Shown here: positions 12,139 to 23,166 of the stretch, piece by piece
Layout of the letters: every line of letters starts with the position of its first letter
How positions within the stretch are numbered: position 1 is the first letter of the stretch
NCBI GenBank assembly: GCA_035578155.1
Contig: JAPWDM010000021.1
Location: 4,144,501-4,208,500 of the forward strand
Reading direction: 5' to 3'
Length of the DNA stretch: 64,000 nt
DNA from: Brachynemurus nebulosus
Lineage: Eukaryota > Arthropoda > Insecta > Neuroptera > Myrmeleontidae
Program-made: the position numbers and the translations under genes
The notes under the pieces: model-generated
The model's input: the letters and a program-made list of their open reading frames with translations, nothing else
What the model was told of the DNA's origin: nothing
Database searches by the model: none

Positions 12139-12344
12139 TTACTGCTCGGTTCCGCGACAAAATAACCGAATGACATAATAACCTTATACAAAATAACCGA
12201 ACGACAAAATAACCAAACGACAAAATAACTTTAAAGTTAATTTATTTATTCTTTTGTTAAAACATTAAACTTAAGTTACAAAGATAAAACTGTAGCAATA
12301 TCTTGTAAATACTTATGTTTTTGTTCTGCGTTATATTTAATCAC

Positions 12345-13860
12345 AAAGTATATTATCAAAACTAACATAACCTTCGAGCAACGGGCAACCTTAACTAACC
12401 TCACCACCTAGTTTTTTGTCAAAATCGAAGTATGTTGTCAAAACTAACCTAACTTTCGGGCAAAGGGTAACCTTAACTAACCTCACCACTTAGTTTTCAT
12501 GTCAGAGTCGAAGTGCATTGTCAAAACTAACTAAACTAACCTAACTTTAACTAATCTCACCCCCTATAACCCCAACCTAATTACTTTTTATATCAAAGTC
12601 GAAGTATATTGTCAAAACTAACTAAACTAACCTAACCTTAACTAGTTCCACCACCTATAACCTTAACCGAATTAGTTTTTATACCAAACTCGAAGCATAT
12701 TGTCAAAACTAACTAAACTAACCTAACCTTAACTAGCCTCACCACCTATAACCTTACCCTTATTAGTTTTTATACCAAAGTCGAATTATATTATCTAAAC
12801 TAACTAAATTAACCTAACCTTAACTAACTTCACCACCTATAACCTTTACCTAATCAGTTTTTATATCACAGTCGAAGTATATTGTCAAAACTAACTAAAC
12901 TAACCTACCCTTAACTAACCTCACCACCTATAACCTTTACCTAATTAGTTTTTATATCACAGTCGAAGTATATTGTCAAAACTAACTAAACTAACCTAAC
13001 CTTAACTAACCTCACCACCTATAACCTTAACCTAATTAGTTTTTATACCAAACTCGAAGTATATTATCTAAACTAACCTAACCTTAACGTCCTTAACTAG
13101 CCTCACTACCTTTAACCTTTACCTAATTAGTTTTTATATCAAAGTCGAAGTATATTGTCAAAACTAACTAAACTAACCTAACCTTAACTAGTTCCACCAC
13201 CTATAACCTTAACCGAATTAGTTTTTATACCAAACTCGAAGCATATTGTCAAAACTAACTAAACTAACCTAACCTTAACTAGCCTCACCACCTATAACCT
13301 TACCCTTATTAGTTTTTATACCAAAGTCGAATTATATTATCTAAACTAACTAAATTAACCTAACCTTAACTAACTTCACCACCTATAACCTTTACCTAAT
13401 CAGTTTTTATATCACAGTCGAAGTATATTGTCAAAACTAACTAAACTAACCTACCCTTAACTAACCTCACCACCTATAACCTTTACCTAATTAGTTTTTA
13501 TATCACAGTCGAAGTATATTGTCAAAACTAACTAAACTAACCTAACCTTAACTAGCCTCACCACCTATAACCTTAACCTAATTAGTTTTTATACCAAACT
13601 CGAAGTATATTATCTAAACTAACCTAACCATAACGTCCTTAACTAGCCTCACTACCTTTAACCTTTACCTAATTAGTTTTTATATCAAAGTCAAAGTATA
13701 TTGTCAAAACTAACTAAACTAACCTAACCTTAACTAGCCTCACCACCTATAACCTTAACCTAATTAGTTTTTATATCAAAATCTAAGTACATTGTCAAAA
13801 CTAACTAAACTAACCTAACCTTAACTAACCTCACCACCGAGTTTTTATATCTACCTAAAA
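12345..13860. repeat. 91-bp satellite array with 546-bp higher-order repeat
   Basis: About 17 units. The marker TATATTGTCA (or close variants) occurs at 12605, 12696, 12787, 12878, 12969, 13060 and 13151, exactly 91 bases apart. The first three units are shorter (80-91 bases). The block from 12605 to 13150 (six units) is repeated nearly identically from 13151, giving a 546-bp higher-order unit: variants such as CAAACTCGAAGCATATTG and ACTAGTTCCACC recur at the same positions. Units contain AACCTAACCTTAACTA, which only resembles the insect telomere repeat. Confidence 0.92.
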
Positions 13861-14171
13861 TTTGAGAAAAAAACTTATAACCTTATCCTAACTAGCTTAT
13901 AATATTATTACCTAGTTTTTATATCATCCGCTATTTGATCTTTCGAAATAATGTTTCCCAAGCTTAGCTTTTTATTGGAAGCAAAAAAAAATCTTAATCT
14001 TATCACGGTCGCATGTACCCTAACTCAAAAGAATAATAAAGTTAAAGATGTTTAATTTGATGTTTAATTTTGTCGTACAGTTACTTGGTCGTTCGATTAT
14101 TTTGTCCACAGTTATTTGTCGTGTGGTTATTTTGTCGTACAGTTATTTTGTGGTTCGGTTATTTTGTCCAG

Positions 14172-14601
14172 GGCACAGACCAGTGAACATACTATATTAT
14201 ATTATACATATAGACTAACAATATAAATGTGCAATTGAGGCAACCACATACGACCAAGTTCCGACCTTAATAGTATTTTGTTATATAGTAATGGATTTGT
14301 ATCCGTAGTTACGGTTTCAAATAATTATTGTCAAAATATAATACTGATAATAAAATTTTACTTTTTTTGAGAGGAAACTGCAAAATTTTGGAAGAAAAAA
14401 GGTGGTATTTGCTTTATTTTACGTACGTATACTAATTATGTCCTGCAATAATTATAGTCTCATTTGCTCAAAAATTGACATTATATTATTTCATTAAATT
14501 TCACACGTCTCACACTTGTTAGCTGCTTCAAAAAATATGCCTAGAAACTGGCTTTACACTTTGTCTAGTAGTATAATATAATAGTGTTCATTGGTCTGTG
14601 C
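14172..14601. mobile_element. MITE inside the MULE-like element
   Basis: A 430-bp element with inverted ends: GGCACAGACCAGTGAACA on the left against GCACAGACCAATGAACAC as the reverse complement of the right. It is bracketed by TCCAG at 14167-14171 and 14602-14606. The arms extend into TATTATATTATAC on both sides. It is non-coding. Confidence 0.7.
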
Positions 14602-14663
14602 TCCAGGATTATTTTGTCGCGGTTATCTTGTCCACGTTATTTAATCGCGGCACCTTACTGCTC

Positions 14664-15440
14664 AACCAACATTTGTACAAAGTCGTTACTCTTTGAAGTT
14701 TTAAATTTTACACATCAAAAACTAACTTAAAATACTTAAATCACTAATTTCTTTTAAATTTATGTACTATAATTTTCGTAAATATTATTTATAAATTTAA
14801 ATTTTACAGTTGGAAGGAAAAAGTAGGAACTGTGCAATTTTGGTGTACAGGAACGACTTTCTCTTTTAATACATTCACTTTCCTATTCATAAGGGAACAA
14901 ACCTAAAATACGTTTTTTTGTTAAGTTTTCTACTGCGTCACAATGACGTCAAATATTTAAATTTAAAAAAAAATGCTTACTTTTAATTGTTGAAAATTTT
15001 AAATGACAGTTCATGAGTTGGATAATTTTCGTTCAAAAGTGATATGTAAAGTTTATTTTTATTTTATAATTAACAAATACTTATTTGAAAAACATTTTAT
15101 GTGTAAGTGTAAGTGTGTAAAAAATATTTTCTACCTAAATGTATCATTGTAAATACCATTCTCAATATACATATACATGCACCTATCTTCATGTCATCAT
15201 ACACATATTTTGTTTTGAAAAATGTCTTACGATACTCAAAAATAAAAATTTTCTGAAATAAATTTTATGTGTTTTATATTATTAATTATGTGTTTTATGT
15301 TGTTAATTAATATTTTTTTTTTTAATTTGTTTGATAAAGCTAAAATTATCTTTTTTTTAAAACTAAATAGTGTTATTAAAATCAAGTAATTACGATTTTT
15401 GTAACAAAATTTTAAGTGCTTTCTCGTACACTTTAGTAAT
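14664..15440. other. Non-coding interior of long-TIR element, right side
   Basis: An AT-rich stretch with no gene. It holds the inverted counterpart of part of the left interior (near 14850-14920) and otherwise nothing I can name. Confidence 0.45.
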
Positions 15441-15757
15441 CAAATTTTTAACATTAAATAAATGATGTTTATAAAGTAAAGGTGAGTGCCAATTTTCATA
15501 CTAATTTTCATTCGTTTTGGTTCATGTTTAATACACAAAGCTAGAAATTTTTAAAACTTTTCGTGTGTGTATGTATTGTTATAAAATTTTAAGTGTATTT
15601 TGCACATGAAAAAAATAAAATTTTTAATATTAAATTTTGCGAAAACTAAACGTGAGCGCCAATTTTAATACTAATTTTCGTTCGTTTTGGGTCATGTTTA
15701 ATATATAAAACTAGAAATTTTCACAATTTTTTTTGTGCACGTATACTAGGAATGCAC

Positions 15758-15965
15758 CGAAGAAACTCAACAAACATACAGTGTAGCAAGAGTAAGAATT
15801 CATGTGGAAAGAATCATGCAGCGTTTAAAGACCTATCAGATATTGAATAAAATTCCGGAAAATTTATTTCATTGTATAGATGACATTATGCACGTTTGCT
15901 GTGTTTTAGTTAATTTACAGCCCCCAATAATTTCAAATAATAATGATACAGACAATGGAGAGTAA
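15758..15965 (+). pseudogene. PIF/Harbinger transposase, C-terminal part
   Basis: The plus-strand frame resumes immediately after the inserted element with QQTYSVARVRIHVERIMQRL, carrying the catalytic Glu, then NKIPENLFHCIDDIMHVCC and VNLQPPI, and ends at TAA 15963-15965. It is the natural continuation of the frame at 10345-10766. The catalytic D-D-E triad is thus divided between sequence blocks 5 kb apart. The downstream neighbour on the opposite strand is a SWIM/YqaJ gene, a convergent arrangement. Confidence 0.88.
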
Positions 15966-16106
15966 ATATATAAAAATTTTTTTTATTGAATTGTACATAT
16001 TTTTTTAAAACTTTAACAAATTGTAATTATTTAGTATAACGAATAATAATTTTGTTCTCTTTAGTTAACACACAGGTAGATCAATAAATATATTAAAGTT
16101 ATATTA

Positions 16107-17370
16107 TTAATTTAAGATATTGCTGATATCAGTTTCCGTAAAACTTCTGTTCTGTAGCAGTTCTTCATCTTCACTGTTATTCAGATTTTCACTGTCTTCT
16201 AAATTTTTAGTGGTAATATTATAATTTCCTTTTTCGGAAATCACAGTCTTATATAAAGCAAGTAAACAATTTTTAAAATAAAACTCTTGACTTTTTAATA
16301 TCACCATTTGTATGAATTCTTCATCACGGTGTACTTCAACCAAGCAATTACCATTTGGCACTGGTGAATAAACAAACAGATCACAGACCCTCATACCAGC
16401 AATATACATTTGGATTTGAGTTGGAGTGTAGTAAGGAACAGTCGTTTTTAACATTAATTTGTCATCAATAATACTTAATAATAAACTGTAAACACTTAAC
16501 GTTACATGACTTTTTAGAGAAATTTACCACATTTTTTTTCTCGTAAGAACTGGGAATTCAAATTCAACTATTTTTAAATCACATCCATATTCTACGACAA
16601 CACCATCAAGACTCGCACAGAGCCAAGGTTGATTTTTACAAACAATAACACCAACACGTTTAACTTTACAGTTATAAAGCAGTTCATATTTTTCTTTGGC
16701 ATGAGATTCATGTTTTAAACCATATCTAGTCGAGCACACATTCAGCACAGTCTTCTTTGTCGATATTCAGTTCAACTTGTGTTGTGTTGAATAAAAAATT
16801 TATCACATCTCACTGTGTGAAAATTATTTTTATTACATTGAGCTGTCAAAATTCGCTTTAAAGAAGAATCTGAGACCAATTCGGAAATCTGGACTTCCTG
16901 TGATTCTTACAGCTGCTTGTATTTATGAGGAACCATATTTTCGAAATATTCTCCTTTTGAATATTTATTTTTTGCGAATTGTCGAGCATTGGGTTTGCCC
17001 CATTGTTGCGCGATACTCGTTTTAGATGTGCTTTCTTCATTATTAATAAAGTAAATTAATGCAGCAATGTGTTTGCATTTCTTACTTTTATTATAAACGC
17101 AATTGCATTGTACATCGGTGACACATCGTGCCGAATTTATCTAAAATAAAAAATATTATTTAATAGAATATAAATCATTAAATTTTTAATTACATTTAAA
17201 GAAGTAGTGTAGGGTGTTGCATGGACCGATGCTTGTCGAATAACCCTTGACTTAATTAAGTAAATTCCGTTATTTCGACGATGTTCTTCAACATCTCTGA
17301 CGTGCTGTGCAAGGACGAAATTTTTGACTAATTGTTTGGAAACCTGTCTTAATAATTATATCCATGTTTG
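16107..17370 (-). pseudogene. SWIM zinc finger plus YqaJ-type nuclease gene
   Basis: A minus-strand, spliced and frameshifted gene. An upstream exon (about 17350-17190) encodes a basic segment (VLAQHVRDVEEHRRNNGIY) and ends in a GTAATT donor. After a short intron the TTTTAG acceptor near 17142 opens an exon with a SWIM-type finger (QCNCVYNKSKKCKHIAAL). Further on are YqaJ-family pieces: YGLKHESHAKEKYE, LCASLDGVV, then IVEFEFP where the family usually has a catalytic E-x-K. Finally come PYYTPTQIQMYIAG and VEVHRDEEFI. The apparent loss of the catalytic lysine, and the frameshifts, suggest a dead nuclease. It faces the Harbinger transposase tail-to-tail 140 bases away and may be that element's second gene (inference). 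Confidence 0.75.
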
Positions 17371-17388
17371 ATTTAAATCTGAAAGTTT

Positions 17389-17391
<3 letters not shown>

Positions 17392-17452
<61 letters not shown>
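17392..17452. repeat. (TA)n microsatellite
   Basis: An uninterrupted TA run of about 60 bases. It abuts the left end of a Tc1-type element and supplies its TA target. Confidence 0.97.
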
Positions 17453-17455
<3 letters not shown>

Positions 17456-17992
17456 TCTGTCAAGTAAGATCGTGTTCGAAATAATTTATATAAAAATTTA
17501 TTTAAAAAAATTTTGAAATACATATATACGTTCCACTTGATGAGGCCTACGACGCAATTAGCTTAATAAGGTGTCCAGTCACCACCGGCGTCGATAATCG
17601 CCGGTGGTGACGCTATTTTCGAGGCATACTTTTAGTTAAATTGACGAATTTCTTAGATTTCAATTTTTTAGATTGAGACGAATCTCGCGAGTTAACTGCT
17701 TTAAATGTATATATGCGTTTTCCTCGAAGTTTGTACTTGATATGTGACCTAATCGGATTGGTATCGGGCGACTGTGACGGCCAGTCGAATGTAACGATGC
17801 CAGATTTGACATTCGTGTCGCGTATTTGGCACCCATGGTTCTTCACTTGTTATTCTAACAAAAGACAAACAACTGAATCTTTCTTTAAAGTGCGTAGTAG
17901 GTAAAGGTTCACTCTATCTGCTCACAAAATATTTAGAGAAAAACTTTTACCATTTGTGAGTATGGTTGACCACGATCTTACTTAACAGACTG
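17453..17992 (-). mobile_element. Tc1-type deletion derivative, 540 bp
   Basis: Exact 22-base termini apart from one mismatch: CAGTCTGTCAAGTAAGATCG on the left, reverse complement of the right CAGTCTGTTAAGTAAGATCG. It is flanked by TA on both sides. It retains only the end of a Tc1-like transposase. A GC-rich hairpin (CACCACCGGCG with CGCCGGTGGTG) lies at 17580-17610, in the transposase tail. Confidence 0.92.
17613..17846 (-). pseudogene. Tc1-like transposase C-terminal remnant
   Basis: A minus-strand frame containing FDWPSQSPDTNPIRSHIKYK, close to the WPSQSPDLNPIE block that holds the third catalytic residue of Tc1 transposases, followed by KLRGKRIYTFK. The conserved acidic residue after NPI is replaced by Arg. 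Only about 78 codons survive, so the element cannot move itself. Confidence 0.8.
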
Positions 17993-17994
17993 TA

Positions 17995-18507
17995 TATATA
18001 TATGTATATTTATTCAAAAACTACGGTACGTCGTACTTAAGTTTGATTTACTCTGGCAATACTTTCTATAATATAGAAGGCATTGACTCTGGTAATAACC
18101 TACTGTTTACTAGCTTTCATACTGTTTTTTTAATTTTTTATTATTAATTACACTTACATTTTATTGATGATTTCACATAACAACTTCACAGGATCGAATA
18201 TTAACTGTAACTTGGTTTAACATGTCAAAAATTTTTTTTTAATAGTAACAATGAGTTTTTATTGCGAATTCCCATTAACTTACATATTAAAAAACTCTGT
18301 AACAGCGTCCTTTAGTTCACACATACCATGGCGCTGTAGTCACACACGGAGCGAATTGACTGTTGTAATTTTATCATCATATTTTTAGTCGAATTTTCTC
18401 CGAAAAATTAGACTTATACAGTCTATACGATAAGAGCTGCGAGAGGCGAGAGTAGGGGCGCTATCCGTTTTCGGACCCGTAGAACACGAATATGTAGAAA
18501 AAAAATG

Positions 18508-18511
<4 letters not shown>
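17995..18511. other. AT-rich stretch, no gene seen
   Basis: No open frame or repeat that I can identify. The last 60 bases before the following TA run are less AT-rich. Confidence 0.45.

Positions 18512-18554
<43 letters not shown>
18512..18554. repeat. (TA)n microsatellite
   Basis: About 42 bases of TA. Confidence 0.95.
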
Positions 18555-18556
<2 letters not shown>

Positions 18557-18589
18557 CCCGCCACCTTTTAATTTGTGTAGGGCCCCCCT

Positions 18590-19450
18590 ATGGAAGTTAA
18601 GAGATGAAATTTGGTAAGTGGGGCTTATTCCGATGCACAACAATACTATCAAAGTGGGGTCAAATTTTGGGCAAATTTTTTTTCGGACCCGACCTTTAAG
18701 GGGGTGGTGGGGGGCGGAAAAGCAATAGAACTTTTCCAAACCGGTTTTAAATAATGTTTCGGTCAATTATCTACAACATATCCAAAATTCAGCTTCCTAG
18801 GATGATATGGTGGGAGTAGAGGGGAGAAAAACGATTTTCGCTGGATCTAACAGGCCCCCAGCCCCCCAGAATTAACGTAGAGGGTTGAAATTTGGTGTGT
18901 TGATAAAGTTCGTACCTAGGTTGTGCTTTTTGGAGGTTTTAATATTTTACCCCCACCCCCCTCATTTTTAAGCTACAATTTCATGCATTTTCGACGTTTT
19001 CGAAGTTTGTACCACTCGCACAGGTCACCCGAATAAACCTAGAGGGCTGAAATTTTGTATTCGGATTGAGTTAGTATCAAGGGGGTGCCTTTTGGGGGTC
19101 TCGACTTTTAACCCCTACCCCCACCATTTTTATACCCAAAAGAACATGATTTTTCTTGTTTTTTAACAGTTTCGTTCGGGTCAAAATCTCCCCAAATAAA
19201 CCTAGAGGGCTGAAATTTGGTGTACAGGTTAAGCTAATAGCCAGACACTGTTTTTTGGAGGTTTCAACTTTTAACCCTTACCCCCACGATTTTTACGCCA
19301 ATATTTCCTTAATTTTTTTGCTTGTTTTCTAACACGTCTAGAGACTCCATAAGGAAACCTAGAGGGCTGAAATTTTGTACGTGTATTCAGTTTGTATCCA
19401 GCTAGTACCTTGTAGGAAGTCCACATCACTTTTCCCCCCACTTCTCCCAT
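18590..19450. repeat. Degenerate tandem repeat, about 155-bp unit
   Basis: The motif AGAGGGCTGAAATTTTG (and variants) recurs at about 18891, 19043, 19205 and 19363, with an earlier diverged one near 18605. Each is followed by a C-rich stretch such as ACCCCTACCCCCACCATTTT. Spacing is 152-162 bases. A related fragment (ATGAAATTTGGTATGC) is seen at 54556. Non-coding. Confidence 0.8.
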
Positions 19451-20172
19451 TTTTACAACGGAATTGAATGCTATTGTTAAATGTGTTTTAAAAGCATTAT
19501 GTTTATTCTAAATACAAGTAGGCGAATAGTAATTTTAAAAAATTTTAAAAAAAGTGAACTTACTTTTATGACAAATGAAATACATACATATTAAGTAATT
19601 TAAAAATGTTATTAAAGTCACTGTTTATTTATAAATTAGGAATTTTGAATTTTTAGTATTTATAAAATAGAAATTTTTGATTTTTTTGGAAAGAAAAAAT
19701 ATCTTTATAAAGGCCTTCCAGTTTACTATTTAAGGTCCTTTTTTAATATTTAAAACTAAAACATAAAGGCAATTAGCGGATAAACATGGGCAGGAATGTC
19801 CTCGTACGAATTGTGTTGGCTTTTTTTCTGCTACCTGTTTTCGGCACAAAATTGTTTACTGAGATACAGCCCTTAAATACTTAAAACCTTTTTTTAAAGC
19901 CTCGATCAGCCGAACACTCATCACCAGTTTTGAAACCAACAAAATGACAATTCGGTTGTAGACTTTCTATCACATTTCGCTTGTAGACATTCAATACCGA
20001 AGATGAAGGGGAAAATTCGACTACCGTGATGGGGCCCCGCTGCTCACGGCGTTTTTTTTTTATCTAAGTTTAAAATTTTAATATCAATAGATGATTTAAG
20101 TTCGTTAATTTCACTTTTAAAAGCTTCTTTTAAATTATTATGTTTTCATTGTCACTAAGTATATTTTCAACT
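19451..20172. other. No gene seen
   Basis: AT-rich to about 19780, then a more balanced segment (19790-20050) with no open frame or repeat I recognise. Confidence 0.4.
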
Positions 20173-21290
20173 AGCTGTACCCGCGACGTCGTTCGCGTAG
20201 CGTAATGTTATAAATCCAGTGAGAAGTATATAAGTGTAATAATTATACAGAACTTGCATAGGACAATAAATTTGGCATAATGGTTTTTCTATTTTCTCAA
20301 AATGGTTTTTCTATTTTCTCGTGAGAATGAAACATTTTCCCGTAATAAAAAGTATCCTAAATGTTGGCGCAGGTAATAAGGTATCACCATATCAGATTTC
20401 ACCAAAATCCGTTCAATAGTTTTTGCATCTTGGATGTTGACCCAGGCAATAACTTATCAACAGACCAAATTTCATCAAAATTCGTCCAATAGTCTTTGCG
20501 TAATGCATGCATATGTTCAAAATGGTTTTTGTATTTTCCCGAGGGAAGGAAACATTTTCCCGTAATAAAAAGTATCCTAAGTATTGACCCAGGCAGTAAC
20601 TTATCACCATACTAAATTTCATCAGAATCCGTCCAATAGTTTTTGTGTAATGTGTGCACATGCTCAGAATGGCTTTTCTATTTTCCCGTGGGAATGAGAC
20701 ATTTTCCCAGAATAAAAAGTATCCTAGATGTTGACCCAGGTTATAAGTTATCGTCACACCAAATTTCATTAATATCCATCCAATAGTTTTTGTGTGATGC
20801 GTGAACAGACAGACAGACAAAAAATTTAAAAATCGCTGTCTTGATATTTACATCGATAACTATTTACAGTACCAATACAATTTTCAAAAAATATTCCATG
20901 TACAGAAATGGTCTTGTTACAGTTTTATTATATGTGTAGATTATGCTAAGTTTGTTACCTATTTTTTCATTATGCGCAGAAATATTTTTACATAAAAGGT
21001 TCAACATACCTGAGATTTCGCTTAAGTTCAATACCTGACTGATAGAAGTCGCTATGCTATCACTTTTTTCATCACCGGTGTTCGGAATTTCGCAATTACT
21101 ATCCACATATATGGTGTCATGGGTGTCGTTTGCTGGCGCTGCAATGTTCGGTAAGAGATGGCATTGAGGTCGCTAATGCTTGTGCTTTGAATGTCGTTGT
21201 ATCCATTTTGTGAAGAAAGGGGTTTTCCCGACAATTGGAAATTCAGTAACGTTATACAATATTCAATGTTTATACACTTCACTTCACAAT
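20173..21290 (-). repeat. Dispersed repeat with 147-bp tandem units, copy 2
   Basis: It begins ACTAGCTGTACCCGCGACG, a start I recognise as common to dispersed repeats in many arthropod genomes (recollection, not checked). Tandem units of 147 bp run at about 20300-20800 (CCCGTAATAAAA-type marker at 20559, next at 20706), followed by CAGACAGACAGACAAAA and the same unique part as copy 1. Beyond that is a minus-strand low-complexity frame (21282-21004) ending at a plausible GTATGT splice donor near 21008. It could be an exon of the element, but I do not recognise it. Confidence 0.75.
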
Positions 21291-23166
21291 ACTTCTTTCA
21301 AAAATTTCTTCGAAAATTTCAGCTATGACGAATAACAACTGAGTGGTGTACTCCTTTCAAAACTATCTCCCAATGGGATGACACTTTTGTAATACTTGGG
21401 GTGGCACTTTGTGATGCTGCTTTAGTGCTAACGGATGATAATCCGGTATTTTGCGATGAAAGGAACATCGCCCCGAGGATACTTTATCTTCCTTTGTTAG
21501 GTATTGTTTATCCCTGTTGCCACTCCCCTTAAAGGTCACCGGTTCTTTGCTTCCTTTTCAGGATTTCAAGCTTCAGGAAGATACACCGTCGACGTCGCAG
21601 TACAATTTTCCAGAGACCTTTACTTAAACTTGCGGTAGGAAGTACGATGTATACGAAGTAAAACAAGCCACTATCTAATCTGAAATTGACTGTGTTATTG
21701 TTTATTATAAAATAATATGACCATTCTAAATTTTTTACAGAATTATTTCTTAAAATACTTCCTACAAAAAATGTATTACAGACTTTATTTTCAAAATTTG
21801 AATGATCAGTTTGATTTTCAATTGTTCTTTCATTTCGTTTTATTATGGAAAAAAAATATGTATATATGTTAATTTAATATTATAAAGGATTTATATAATT
21901 TAATATGGGTAAATATAAATAAGTAATTATTAAATTGAATGTAGCAGAAAGGTTTGAATTTTATTGAATTTAAATTAATCTGCTAATAATTTAAATGTAT
22001 GTAGGTGTATGAAATAGCGCAGAGTAAGGGCGCGTAATCGAGAATACACCTACACTCGACTGTTCCGGGCCAACGCCAATACCATAATATAGAACGATCA
22101 TTCGTATCGTGATTGACTGACGGACGTGACTCTGAAAGAGAAAGTGCTGAGGGCCTACCCAAGATAATATCTTAGGTCCAGAGGTTGAAGGAAGGATCAA
22201 TTGACAAACAATATTTTAAACTGTAATAAAATATATTTACAATTGTTTATTTACAATGTAAGAGAAAATTTGTTTAACAATAAAATTGAACTTTGAAGCG
22301 AATATAACTCTATACTTCTTTAAGTATTTAGCAATATGCGACAATAATAAAATATTATATGAAAGTCAGCCATATGTAAAGAAACTTATCAAATTAAACT
22401 TGAAAAGTTTGTAAAGTCTTTCCCTTTGCGAGGACCTAGGGCCGACGCGGGAAGCATAATTCACGAAATGAAGTTCGAGAATGTATACGTAATCAACAAT
22501 GAAATAATTAAATGAATATATCAATTGATACACATGAGCACCCGTCTCATATGAAAGAAATCAATTGAGAATAATTCATGAATACATCAATTGATACACA
22601 TGAGCACCCGTCTCATATGAAAGAAATCAACTGAGAGTAATTCATGACTGCATATCTATTTAGGAAAAGAATGTACTTACAATTCTATAATTCCATATGC
22701 AGATTAAAATATACGAACGAGGTTTCATTGTAGATAAATCACATCTGACGATCTTGTAGGATTAAAATAAAATAAAATATATTAGCAGTCGATACCCATT
22801 GTTAAATAATATAATTGCTACTGTATGTATTTTGCAGTAAACTGAATAGTCAATTACGTTTTAAGACTGCCCACTCACTGTCGTGAACTGTTGTACTTCA
22901 ACTCAACTCACTGCGTACTCCAACCGCAACTGATTGTTCGATGTGATTTAGCTACAAACCAAACCTCTGAAATTACGTGTAAATTTTCTAGAAAGGACGG
23001 ATATGAAAAAAAATATAATTATGTATAAACAAGTTATATAAAAATTAATTAATCATGATTAAGTTAAAATTAATACTATGAGATGGCGAATTGATTTGTT
23101 ATTTGACTAATACAGAAATCATAGCATGTAGAAAAAGGTTAATTCGCTTTTTCATAGATGGTGAAA
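21291..23166. other. No gene seen; one 66-bp tandem duplication
   Basis: Mostly AT-rich. A segment at about 21990-22200 is GC-richer and could be an LTR or regulatory remnant, but I found no matching second copy. At 22521-22652 a 66-bp unit (TCAATTGATACACATGAGCA start) is repeated twice in tandem. No coding sequence is supported. Confidence 0.5.
22521..22652. repeat. 66-bp tandem duplication
   Basis: TCAATTGATACACATGAGCA starts at 22521 and 22587; both copies continue through ACCCGTCTCATATGAAAG. The two copies differ at few positions, so the duplication is recent. Confidence 0.9.

Larger units (their letters stand above)
12148..14654. mobile_element. MULE-like TIR element carrying a satellite
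   Basis: Flanked by an exact 9-bp duplication, TTACTGCTC, at 12139-12147 and 14655-14663. The ends are inverted: GGTTCCGCGACAAAATAAC on the left, GGTGCCGCGATTAAATAAC as the reverse complement of the right. Sub-terminal copies of GACAAAATAACCG line both ends. A 9-bp duplication and such termini fit Mutator-like elements, but no transposase is present, so the class is an inference. The interior is a 91-bp satellite array plus a 430-bp MITE. Confidence 0.75.
10804..15752. mobile_element. Long-TIR (fold-back-like) element, 4.95 kb
   Basis: The outer ends are inverted: TTCCTAGTATATGTGCA at 10804, and the reverse complement of the right end begins TTCCTAGTATACGTGCAC. Each arm is about 290-300 bp and consists of two diverged direct copies of a roughly 170-bp module (around CTAGAAATTTTTAAAACTTT and TCATGTTTAATA). 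No transposase was found inside. It contains a MULE-like element with its satellite at 12148-14654. It splits a Harbinger transposase gene. I could not settle its target-site duplication, so its superfamily is unassigned. Confidence 0.8.

Noticed and set aside
12345..13860. Telomere-like CCTAACC motifs
   Set aside because: The motif is only part of a 91-bp satellite unit; there is no run of the insect TTAGG pentamer.
12345..13860. CRISPR-like regular repeat
   Set aside because: Units are contiguous without variable spacers, and the context is a eukaryotic transposon.
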